Positions 17,001 to 23,153 of a stretch of DNA of 32,233 nt are shown here, one piece after another. The position numbers were made by a program, and so were the translations under genes. Under the pieces are notes generated by a model, which was not told the DNA's origin, ran no database searches, and was given only the letters and a program-made list of their open reading frames with translations. Origin of the DNA: Bacteroidota bacterium (GTDB taxonomy: Bacteria; Bacteroidota; Bacteroidia; Flavobacteriales_F; PHOS-HE28); contig JAFDZG010000074.1 of NCBI GenBank assembly GCA_018267065.1, forward strand, positions 1 through 32,233, given 5' to 3'. Within the stretch, counting starts at the first letter, position 1. The number at the start of each line of letters is the position of its first letter.

Positions 17001-20000
17001 GGTTGAACTGAAGCCATTGGGGCCGGTCCATGCGTTGGAGTAGCTTGGATTTCCGCCGCTGATCATGGTGGTGATGCTGCCATTGTCCCCGCCATTGCAT
17101 GCGATCGCGGTTCCGCCGAAGTTGCCGGAGGTGAGCTGGATGTCCAGTGCGGGCGGAGCAGTGAGCACGGATCCCAAGCTTGTGCTGCATCCATTGTCAT
17201 CCGTGATGGTCACGGAGTAAGTGCCTGCCTGCAACCCGGCAATGTCCTGCATGGCGGATGTGAAGCCATTGGGCCCGCTCCATGCATAGGTGTAGGGTGG
17301 AACCGCACCGGAGACTTCCAGGTCAATGGAGCCATCGTTGCTCCCTATGCAGCTAACATTTGCAACGCCATGCAGGGCTGCCGTTAATGTTGCCGTGAAG
17401 AGGCCTGGCTGGTTCACGTCGAAATTGTGGGTGGCCGTGCATCCGTGCGCATCCGTGGCCACAAGTGTGTAGCCACCTGCGGATAGGCCGTTGATGTCCT
17501 CCGTGGAGGCGGCGTATCCGTTCGGTCCGGTCCAAGACCAGGTGTAGGGAGGGGTTCCGAAGGAAGTGGTGACATCCACGGCGCCATTGGCTGCACCTTG
17601 GCACTGGGCTGGCGCAACCGTGCCGGACACTTGGAGTGCGGTGGGCTGCGAGATCGCCACGGTAGCACTGGTTGCGCAGGAGTTGGCATCCAGTACGGCC
17701 ACCTGCCATGTTCCTGCGGCCAAGTTGGAGGCCGAGGTACCGCTTTGCGGGGGCGTGGTGTTCCATACTTGGGTGTAAGGCGGTGTACCGCCGCTGATCT
17801 GCACGGTCGCGCCGCCGTCGGTGCCACCGGCACAGAGCACATTGTTGCTTGCGGCGATGGATGCGGAAAGCGCTGCGGCGGGTGCGGTGATGGTGACGCT
17901 AATGGTAGCCTGGCATCCTTGGGCATCGGTGGCGGTTGCCGTATGGGAACCTCCGGGCAGTCCGGTTGCCGAAGCGTTGTTCTGTCCGGGCGAAGTGTTC
18001 CAAGCATAGGCGTAAGGGCCGGTGCCACCACTGGCTTGCACGGTAGCACTTCCGGTTTGTCCGGTGCAGTCGATGTTCTGCTGTGTGGTTACCTGCAGGC
18101 TCAATGGAAGTGCCGGTTCCATGATGGAAACGGTCAAGCTGGCGGCGCATCCATTGGCGTCAGTGGCGGTGGCCGTGTAGCTGCCGCCGGAAAGCCCGGA
18201 AGCCGTGGTCGCGTTTTGCACAGGACTTGTGTTCCAAGAGATGGAGTAGGGGCTGGTTCCCCCGCTGATGGCTACAGTGGCGCTACCGCTTCCACTGCCG
18301 GAACAAGCCACGTTTGTAATGGCGGCAAGCTGTACCTGCAAAGGTTGAACGGGCCCGCCAATGGTGGCTGAAGCAGAAGTGGAGCAGCCGTACTGGTCCG
18401 TTGCCGTTACGGTATAGGTGCCCGGGGCGAGCCCGCTGGCCGTAGCCGATGATTGCACCGGAACGGTGTTCCAGGCATAACTGTACGCGGGCATTCCACC
18501 GTTTATGGAGACCGTTGCGGAACCGCTGCCGTCATTGGCGCAGGTAACCGGGGTGGTGGACGTGATGGTGCCCACCATCGGTGCGCTTTCCACCAGCGTG
18601 CTGGTTGCCGTGGCCGTGCACCCGCCGGCATCAGTGATCGTAACGGAGTATGTTCCTGCCCCCAGCCCGCTGATGTCAACCGCATTGGAGGAATAGCCTC
18701 CCGGCCCTGACCAAACAGCGGAATATGGCCCGGTGCCGCCGGTAATGGTGGCATCGATGCTACCGTCATGGCCACCGCTGCAACTGATGTTCTGGCCGAA
18801 GATCAACAGGGAAGGAGCGAGCGTAACACCGAGCAATGCAGGCCCGGCCACATTGAAACTTTGCGTCTTGGTGCACACGGCATCCACCACGGTAACGGTG
18901 TAGGTGCCTGCAGCCAGGCCGGTAATGTCTTCTGTCGCTGCGGAGAAGCCGCCCGGTCCTGACCATTGGCAGGAATAGGGCGGAATGCCGCCGGTCACGG
19001 AAAGGTTGATCGCGCCGTTGGAACCACCATTGCACAGTGGCGGGGTTACGGCGGCCGTAAGAACCATGGAGCTCACCTTTACCAAGGCTTGGAGCGTGCG
19101 CGAACAAGCGCCATCCTGTACATGCACGGTGTAGGTGCGCGTGCTTGCAGGGCTTGCAACGGGGTTGGGTATGTTCGAGGCGCTCAAACCTGATGCAGGG
19201 CTCCACGTGTAGTCCGAGCCCCCGGTGGCGAGTAGCGGAGCTTGACCCCCTAGGCAGATCATGCTTACGGCGGGCTGCACCGTTGCCGTCAAGGAATCCA
19301 CCAGCGGCACCACAAGGGTGTCCGTGAAGGAGTTGGGGCAGTTGGGGTTGCCCAGTATGAACAACAGTGTTTCAAGGGCCTCCGGCGTGGCATCGATCAA
19401 GGTGGTGATCGGGCGGTCCACATAGGCTTGGTTCGCCGGTATGATGATGGTTTTTGCGCTTCCGGGATTCGTTGGCGCAATGGCGGCATAGTCGGTTCCG
19501 TTCACCGCCGTGCCTTGCAGGAAGTAGTGCAGTGTCATCGGCTGGTTGGTCACCGTTTGGCGGGTGAAGCGCACCTTGCCGTTGTTGCAGCCTTCGATCA
19601 AGCTGTCAGCACCGATCTGTGTGATCAACTGCATGGTGACCGGGTTGCTCTTCACCTTGGCGATGAACACCCCGGAGTCGTATTTGCGGTCGGATGCATC
19701 CGCCACCACCAACTTCAAGTGGTAGGTCTCGCATGGTTGCACGGCGGACATGGCTGTAAGGCCCGTTGTGAAACCGTCGTACTGAACGTATGGACCGCCA
19801 GCGTTATCAAAATAATAGGCTTGGTTGGAGCCGTTGTTCACATTGTTGATGGTGACCGCCTGGCCAGTGCCTGGGATCAGGGCAATGTTGTGCTGGTTGC
19901 CGGCACCAGGGTCGCCGGTGATGCCCGGGCCGCTGATGAAGAAACCGAACACATCGTTGTATTGGGAGCCCACCCATTCATTGTATTCCTCGGAACCGAA

Positions 20001-20426
20001 CACAAAGTCGAACCGCAGGCTGTCGCCCGCCGGGATGATGTCAAACTCAAACTTGCATGCATCCTTCGTGGTTCGCCCGGTCACCATGTCCAGCAGTGGG
20101 TCGCCTGCGGCTTGTTGCTGGAAGGTTTTGTTGGCCACATCGTTGGGGCCAATGGCGTTGGCAATGGTTCCGCTGGTGAGCAGTACGCCTTGGTCAATGC
20201 CCAACAAGGAGCCTGCGTAGGTGAACTCACCGAAGCCATCAGCATGGCACGTGACCTGCGGATTGGAGATGGTAACGCCCGGGCCTGTGATCGTTTGGGC
20301 CAGTTGTTGCAGGTCCGTTTGCGGGCTCACGGATAACTGGGCGAATGCCGTGTGCCCCAGGAATGGAACGAGCAGCAATGCCGCGATCGCCCGCATGGCA
20401 GGCTTCATCATCATGTTACGGTTCAT
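11022..20426 (-). CDS. Giant SprB-repeat adhesin with T9SS type B (gliding-associated) sorting domain
   Basis: A 3134-residue cell-surface protein. The signal peptide ends near residue 29 (HTAFAQ). A choice-of-anchor L domain (about 35-265) contains FGSEEYNEWVGSQYNDVFGF. A Calx-beta-like segment (about 280-370) and an Ig-like segment (about 375-452) follow. I count 32 SprB-type repeats (about 453-3048, near 81 residues each) with the theme C-x-G..DGSI..GGTPPY..W..GPNGF..DL.GL.AGTY.VT.TDANGC. Residues 3049-3134 form the gliding-motility-associated type B C-terminal domain (TPNGDGNNDAF, FNRWGNVVY, DGTYFI). The ATG at 20426 overlaps the upstream stop (ATGA) and is preferred over the in-frame ATG at 20447. 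SprB of Flavobacterium johnsoniae is the functional model: a mobile adhesin for gliding or attachment. Whether this organism glides cannot be seen here. Confidence 0.93.
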   Translation of the reverse strand: MNRNMMMKPAMRAIAALLLVPFLGHTAFAQLSVSPQTDLQQLAQTITGPGVTISNPQVTCHADGFGEFTYAGSLLGIDQGVLLTSGTIANAIGPNDVANKTFQQQAAGDPLLDMVTGRTTKDACKFEFDIIPAGDSLRFDFVFGSEEYNEWVGSQYNDVFGFFISGPGITGDPGAGNQHNIALIPGTGQAVTINNVNNGSNQAYYFDNAGGPYVQYDGFTTGLTAMSAVQPCETYHLKLVVADASDRKYDSGVFIAKVKSNPVTMQLITQIGADSLIEGCNNGKVRFTRQTVTNQPMTLHYFLQGTAVNGTDYAAIAPTNPGSAKTIIIPANQAYVDRPITTLIDATPEALETLLFILGNPNCPNSFTDTLVVPLVDSLTATVQPAVSMICLGGQAPLLATGGSDYTWSPASGLSASNIPNPVASPASTRTYTVHVQDGACSRTLQALVKVSSMVLTAAVTPPLCNGGSNGAINLSVTGGIPPYSCQWSGPGGFSAATEDITGLAAGTYTVTVVDAVCTKTQSFNVAGPALLGVTLAPSLLIFGQNISCSGGHDGSIDATITGGTGPYSAVWSGPGGYSSNAVDISGLGAGTYSVTITDAGGCTATATSTLVESAPMVGTITSTTPVTCANDGSGSATVSINGGMPAYSYAWNTVPVQSSATASGLAPGTYTVTATDQYGCSTSASATIGGPVQPLQVQLAAITNVACSGSGSGSATVAISGGTSPYSISWNTSPVQNATTASGLSGGSYTATATDANGCAASLTVSIMEPALPLSLQVTTQQNIDCTGQTGSATVQASGGTGPYAYAWNTSPGQNNASATGLPGGSHTATATDAQGCQATISVTITAPAAALSASIAASNNVLCAGGTDGGATVQISGGTPPYTQVWNTTPPQSGTSASNLAAGTWQVAVLDANSCATSATVAISQPTALQVSGTVAPAQCQGAANGAVDVTTSFGTPPYTWSWTGPNGYAASTEDINGLSAGGYTLVATDAHGCTATHNFDVNQPGLFTATLTAALHGVANVSCIGSNDGSIDLEVSGAVPPYTYAWSGPNGFTSAMQDIAGLQAGTYSVTITDDNGCSTSLGSVLTAPPALDIQLTSGNFGGTAIACNGGDNGSITTMISGGNPSYSNAWTGPNGFSSTQANLTGLIAGQYQITTTDDNGCSATQSITLTQPAPLVAANGGTTPATCFGSATGQATVSVSGGTEPYSYSWNTSPVQHAATATGLAAGSYIVSITDAHGCSTSGTFNVGGPAAALAINLGSTTNVACHGGQTGAAAVQGTGGTAPYSYSWNTAPATPGPSVSGLAAGTWTVTVTDAAGCTASRSVVITEPGQAITAIVGSQQPVTCYGNANGSASIIVSGGSGNYNITWNTSPAQTGATANGLTPGNYTATITDANGCPQSTELPVAIGGPVIPLAISYAASTYAGGANVSCPGANDGSIDLTVSGGTGPYAYTWLSGNGTSSPVQDPTGLSAGSYHLTIGDAHGCTMDSMVTLSGPAAISATAVVQSAICHGASTGAINLTPAGGAPPYAYQWSGPGGFTASAQDLNLIPAGVYTVVISDANGCSLSQPFDVSEPGTFAFNATITNANCSNSADGAVQLSASGGTAPYQFSWTGPNGFTAGVANISDLQGGTYHLVLTDANGCSALSSYDLTAPTPLTVFAISNKNHNGNDVTCAGASDGSISTTYNGGTPPYTFAWIGPNGFTATTADLSGLASGTYSLTVTDAHGCSISTSATLIAPTPLLANAVAATYAGGGNTSCAGATDGSLVLTPSGGSPPYNVSWTGPGGFASSAWQITGLAAGTYTATVTDLNGCSTTLTRNLTAPAPLTLSASATNTTCFGGLNGSVDLTTAGGSGTCTYQWQGPNAFAASTQDLTALYAGTYSVSVTDANGCTASTTVSITEPSAVQATASISTAACQGANNGAIDLTVTGGTGAYSFLWTGFPAYSATTEDINGLFAGVYTVAITDANGCSLTAPFNVNEPGLFNITAQLSSVGGGYNVSCAGASDGTIDATVAGGTGSYTYYWTGPNGFTSINLDLSGLAAGEYHLTVHDANGCSGSSSFTLVAPAPVSIGLTATAQPACDGGQNGAIDASIMGGTAPYAASWTGPNGFTAIGQNLGGLGAGSYNITVTDALGCGATGNIVLTSPAGISATATPEVMGNGANLSCASSADGSIGLGISGGTPPYSVAWTGPNGFQASSEDISNLAQGLYTAIITDANGCTFAAQAELVAPSPIGTTITTSVYSGGNAVSCAGSADGSISLAISGGSPGYLVAWNGPGGFTSNQTSLANLAPGAYSAVVTDLLGCSASASITLTAPLPITSAVVLSNHNGYEVGCAGNDGTIDLSVAGGLAPYQYSWSGPNGFASSSEDLSSLSAGTYAVTISDANGCNAVRSFTLTAPDALAASLAVTSNECDLSNNGSIDLSVIGGTAPFTFAWSGPDGFTSTDEDMTGLASGTYAVTVTSSLGCITTANATVVAASPMNLSLYVSNYGAVNIPCHGDSSGTIALTVNGGFAPLNIAWTGPGGFLADSTQLSGLRAGTYSVVITDDHGCMRDTSITLIEPDNALATSITQVNIPCHGAATGAIDATVTGGGAPYVFSWRGPDSTMYSSEDLANLGAGTYELVVTDANQCVNTMQVTLTEPDSALTASFSVAAYNGYGTSCADTANGAIQFTAHGGTPGYTYGWTGPDGFVSAEDSISGLSAGNYSITVTDANGCPFNQSITIVPPPAITVQFNAATFPGGSNISCSGMADGSITALVSGGVPNYNLQWSGPGGFTAMGAMIDSLAAGTFCLSVTDANGCTAQPCITMAEPAPLATMLTATTANCGQATGSVDADITGGSAPYTTAWSNGTAAEDLTNVAPGNYVATVTDANGCTVVEAATVGGTPGVTAQASITNPLCHSSTDGAIDLMVLTGTAPFSFQWGNGSTGEDLMSIAGGDEQVTITDANGCAWDSLITITAPGAITADTAISHFANGNNISSWGGQDGSIQLNISGGTPPYAYAWADGAADPGRYGLPAGTYSVTITDANGCSLALTIILTQPDELAMPSGFTPNGDGNNDAFVVHGIDAFPDNQLTVFNRWGNVVYDQLHYSNDWRGENQQGRQLPDGTYFIILRLDATQTLQHYVDLRR
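11281..19068 (-). repeat. Array of 32 tandem SprB-type repeats (about 243 bp period)
   Basis: Tandem, diverged units of about 225-255 bp inside the adhesin gene; each encodes one SprB-like beta-sandwich repeat. The best-conserved DNA is the part encoding TDANGC, seen on the plus strand as variants of GCAxCCGTTGGCATCxGT once per unit. Units 3-6 (about 17640-18585) and 10-12 (about 16180-16905) are a WNTSP subtype. Most others are a W(S/T)GPxGF subtype. Units 30-32 (11281 to about 11975) are shortened to WxxG. No two units I compared are near-identical, so the array looks old rather than recently expanded. Counts are by eye. Confidence 0.9.
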
Positions 20427-20764
20427 TCCCCGCGCGCGGTTTCGCATGCCGCCTCAGCAGCTTGCAAGTCAAGTTCCACGGGGCCGATGCGGTTTGCAGC
20501 GATCACGGGAGCCATGATGCCAAGGGCCAGGGACCGCAATGCGGCCCGCGAAGTGCCGGGCGTGTTGGCCCCGAAGACCAGCACGCCTGCGGGCACACAC
20601 GCATAGACCAGTTCCAGGTCCGTTGTAACCTGCAAGTGCTGCGCCAGGGAGTCTCGTTCCGTGCTGGTGAGCCCGTTGATCCGAAAGCCTGTGGCTTCCT
20701 GTGCTGACACGCTGTGGCCCAGCAGGCACGCGAAACAGGATAGAAGGAGCAATGATTTAGGCAT
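20423..20764 (-). CDS. Small secreted protein of unknown function, first gene of the adhesin operon
   Basis: A 113-residue protein starting MPKSLLLLSCF, with a signal peptide ending near residue 22 (GHSVSAQ). The mature part is about 91 residues. It begins ATGFRINGLTSTERDSLAQ, then LVYACVPAGVLVFG, and ends with a helical AAEAACETARGE. The beta-alpha-beta feel of the first half is compatible with a small ferredoxin-like fold, but I do not recognise the family. Two cysteines remain after cleavage. The stop overlaps the adhesin start (ATGA), so it is translationally coupled to a T9SS cargo and is probably periplasmic or surface-associated. An alternative ATG three codons upstream (20773) is possible. 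The frame is open to 20881, but that extension crosses a strong inverted repeat. Confidence 0.78.
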   Translation of the reverse strand: MPKSLLLLSCFACLLGHSVSAQEATGFRINGLTSTERDSLAQHLQVTTDLELVYACVPAGVLVFGANTPGTSRAALRSLALGIMAPVIAANRIGPVELDLQAAEAACETARGE

Positions 20765-20962
20765 ATGGAGCATTTTCACACCTGCCGAAGCCCAACTGAA
20801 TGGCTTGTTCCGAAGGGATTCAGCAAATGGATCGGGCTTTATACCTGACCAATGTCCCGAAGGTTTCGATGAATGGCCCATTGGTCAGGTGCCCTCCATG
20901 GCACCCCGTGCGGGAATGGCCACATTGCCCCCATTGGCCTTCATGGCCTGGCGGCCTTGCCC
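20765..20962. other. Intergenic region between rlmB-like gene and adhesin operon
   Basis: No gene is supported here. It holds the inverted repeat at 20843-20890, a smaller GGTGCC/GGCACC dyad just beside it, and a GGCC-rich stretch near 20900-20960. A weak promoter candidate for the adhesin operon can be read on the minus strand: ATTG (20850-20853), 18 nt, then TCCATTTG (20824-20831). That is one mismatch in each box. Confidence 0.4.
20843..20890. promoter_or_regulatory. Perfect 12-bp inverted repeat upstream of the adhesin operon
   Basis: ACCTGACCAATG (20843-20854) and CATTGGTCAGGT (20879-20890) are exact reverse complements, 24 nt apart. They lie about 80-125 nt upstream of the first start codon of the adhesin operon. 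No T-run follows on the minus strand, so a simple terminator for the rlmB-like gene is unlikely. One arm overlaps the possible -33 box, so an operator is as plausible as an RNA hairpin. Confidence 0.5.
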
Positions 20963-21712
20963 TTAATGGATTGCCTTGGCGGTTCGCTGCCGCAGTACCT
21001 CGTGCAGGGCGATACCGGTGGCCACGCTTACGTTCAACGATCCAATGCTGCCTGCCATCCGTATCTGCACCAGAGCGTCCGCCTTGCGCAGGATCACCGG
21101 GGAGATGCCGGTATCTTCCGCGCCCACCACCAGCACAAGAGGCCCCTCCAAGGCGGAGTGTTCAATCGGGGCCTCCGCTTTTTCGGTTACCGCGATGATG
21201 CGAAGGCCGTGTTCCCGTGCCCGTTCCAAAGCCACGGCCAAATCGTCCACCCGGCAAACGGGCTTCCGCAACAGGGCACCGGCGCTGCTCTTCACGGCAT
21301 CGCTGCCCAGCCGGGCGATGCCCGTTTTTGGCACCAGCAATCCATGCGCACCAAAACATTCCGCGCTTCGGGAAATGGCGCCCACATTGCGCACGTCCGT
21401 TACTCCGTCCAGCGCAACGATCAATGGGTCCTCGCCAAGTTCATACGCCTGCGCGATCACGCCGTCCAGGTCTTGCACGGCCACTTGGCTGATGAAGGCC
21501 ACCACCCCTTGATGTTCCGTGGTGGTCAACCGGTCCAACTTTTCCACGGGCACCGGTTGCCAGGGCACGCCCAGTTCACGGGCCAAATTCTTGAGTTCTT
21601 GGATGCCCTTGCCCCCCGCATCCCGGCGCACCAGCAGCCTCTCCACATGCCTGTCGCTGCGCAGGGCTTCCATTACCGGATGTATCCCGCAGATCAACTC
21701 GTCCTTTCGCAT
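20963..21712 (-). CDS. rlmB: TrmH/SpoU-family rRNA 2'-O-methyltransferase (RlmB-type)
   Basis: A 249-residue SPOUT methyltransferase that moves a methyl group from S-adenosylmethionine to a ribose 2'-OH. In the RlmB group the target is a guanosine in the peptidyl-transferase loop of 23S rRNA. The N-terminal L30e-like substrate domain (about 5-80) starts ELICGIHPVMEAL. The knotted catalytic domain has motif 1 NVGAISRSAECFG (Asn109, Arg115), motif 2 VVGAEDTGIS (about 195-204) and motif 3 SLNVSVATGIALHE (from about 225). I chose the ATG at 21712 because the RlmB family begins directly before the IxGxHxV motif; ATGs at 21727 and 21757 are also in frame. RlmB rather than TrmH proper fits the L30e-like N-terminus, but the exact rRNA position is inferred. 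Confidence 0.9.
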   Translation of the reverse strand: MRKDELICGIHPVMEALRSDRHVERLLVRRDAGGKGIQELKNLARELGVPWQPVPVEKLDRLTTTEHQGVVAFISQVAVQDLDGVIAQAYELGEDPLIVALDGVTDVRNVGAISRSAECFGAHGLLVPKTGIARLGSDAVKSSAGALLRKPVCRVDDLAVALERAREHGLRIIAVTEKAEAPIEHSALEGPLVLVVGAEDTGISPVILRKADALVQIRMAGSIGSLNVSVATGIALHEVLRQRTAKAIH

Positions 21713-21812
21713 GGTGCTCCTTGTCATGGTGCCTACAATTCTCCTCCGTTGTTCCACGGTATTATGCAGCTGTGGTCTATGCGCTTTCTTCCTTCCTCCC
21801 TTCCTCTCTCTT

Positions 21813-21865
21813 GGCCAGGAGGCAGCTCAATGGCTTTTCTCTTGGTTCACTGGTCGCCTCCGGCC
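21813..21865 (-). other. Stem-loop after the GWxTD gene
   Basis: GGCCAGGAGGC (21813-21823) pairs with GCCTCCGGCC (21856-21865) apart from one bulged base, with a 32-nt loop. It starts 8 nt after the GWxTD stop and precedes the rlmB-like gene. A 29-nt pure pyrimidine run on the plus strand (21784-21812) lies next to it. There is no U-tract, so a processing or stability element is as likely as a terminator. Confidence 0.35.
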
Positions 21866-21872
21866 TTCCTTT

Positions 21873-23153
21873 TCAGTTTTGCACGATCCTCCCGTTCCGC
21901 CAGCTTTCCACGTTGCGGTACCACGCGCTCTTGAATTGCGGGTTGCGCTGCAATATCAGGTCATTGTCGCTGTACGGATCATTGCGCCTGATGAACCGGA
22001 ACACCATGCTCATCAGGTTGGTTTCGTCGCCGTAGGTCCAGGTTTCACCGCTTTCGTCCATCCGGATCGTGGACGGTGTTCCAAAAATGATGTGGACCAG
22101 GCCGCGGTCCGTTTTCCAGCCTTCGGTATAGCTGGAGAAATAGCGGTTTGCGGTTTCCACGCGGCCGTAATAGGCGGCAATTGCTTCGCGGGCACGGTCG
22201 CGGCTGCCTGCGGCATCCGTCCAAAAGCGCTCCACCTCCTTGCGCGGGTCGGCGGCCTGGGAAAGCGATTCCCACTCCTTGGTGCTGGTGATGTACCGCA
22301 AGGGAGCTGCCATGTCCTTGCCGGTGGTTACTTCCGGAAAGCTGCCCGTGGAAACAAAAACCGTGAAACCGCTGGAGCTCGCCGTATCTGCCCGGAAGTG
22401 GTAAAAGCCTTCAGCCCCGGTGGTGAAGCTGAACGTTCCGTCCGCTTGCACGGATATGGTGAACGTGCTGTCCGGCGGGCCATCGGTCCCGGGCGGGGGG
22501 GTATCCGCAAAAACAGGTGCTGGCAGTTTGGTGATGGGAGGATAGTGCGCCGCGTGGAGAATGGTGCCCGCATGGCTCTCAGCCCGCACGGTGAGCTTGG
22601 TGCCCGGAGGAACAAAGTCGTTGAAGACGGGCAAACTGTTGGCCCCAATGGGAATGAACGTTTGGCCGTTGGCGGCTGACCCGCGATCAACCCGAAGCAA
22701 TAAGGTGCTTTCCGCGTTGCGGTTCAGGTCGTGCACCGTGGCGCGCACCAGGAAAGGTGTGCTGCCCTGTACTTTCAGGGGCATGCTGCCGATCAATGCC
22801 TTGTCCTCCGACGGGGTCATTCGCTCATCCTTGATGAAGGTGCTGGCGCTGTCAAGCAACCGCTTGGGGTCGCTGGGGTTGTATGCCTGATAGCCCATTA
22901 CCAAGCGGGCTTGGTAGGGGCCGCCACCTCCGGCGCCTTTGTAAAGCAGGTCGGCGGTGCGCAGTTTGTAATAGATCACCGCCTCATTGGCGGCAGGCTG
23001 GTACACCCGTGCCTCCAAGCGGATGGCGGCTGCACCTTTGCTGTACAAGTAGGCGAAGTTGTCCCCTGCGGCAACGGGCACGTAACCGCCGCAGCCTGAA
23101 AAGCTGGCAGCGGCCAGCACGGCGGGTACGATGAATTGCAACCTGCGGATCAT
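21873..23153 (-). CDS. GWxTD-domain lipoprotein
   Basis: A 426-residue exported protein. Residues 1-21 form a lipoprotein signal (FSGC, lipidated Cys21). A long beta-rich region (about 30-270) follows, then the GWxTD domain (about 285-426). The name-giving motif lies at 345-349 (GWKTD in SSYTEGWKTDRG), followed by VHIIFGTPS and ETWTY. GWxTD proteins are widespread in Bacteroidota, but their biochemical role is not established. The start ATG overlaps the rmuC stop by four bases (ATGA), so the two are coupled, although RmuC is cytoplasmic and this protein is in the envelope. Its 3' end is followed by a stem-loop and then the rlmB-like gene. Confidence 0.9.
   Translation of the reverse strand: MIRRLQFIVPAVLAAASFSGCGGYVPVAAGDNFAYLYSKGAAAIRLEARVYQPAANEAVIYYKLRTADLLYKGAGGGGPYQARLVMGYQAYNPSDPKRLLDSASTFIKDERMTPSEDKALIGSMPLKVQGSTPFLVRATVHDLNRNAESTLLLRVDRGSAANGQTFIPIGANSLPVFNDFVPPGTKLTVRAESHAGTILHAAHYPPITKLPAPVFADTPPPGTDGPPDSTFTISVQADGTFSFTTGAEGFYHFRADTASSSGFTVFVSTGSFPEVTTGKDMAAPLRYITSTKEWESLSQAADPRKEVERFWTDAAGSRDRAREAIAAYYGRVETANRYFSSYTEGWKTDRGLVHIIFGTPSTIRMDESGETWTYGDETNLMSMVFRFIRRNDPYSDNDLILQRNPQFKSAWYRNVESWRNGRIVQN

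Noticed and set aside
13402..18371. Multiple small open frames on both strands inside the adhesin gene
   Set aside because: All follow the repeat period and are alternate-frame readings of the repeats, with no independent start signals or domains.
11281..19068. Regularly spaced short DNA motif resembling a CRISPR array
   Set aside because: The period is about 243 bp, the repeated part is coding (TDANGC), units are diverged, and there is no cas gene. It is a protein repeat array.
21784..21812. 29-nt pure pyrimidine tract, possible triplex-forming DNA
   Set aside because: It is a short intergenic tract without mirror symmetry; composition alone does not support a function.
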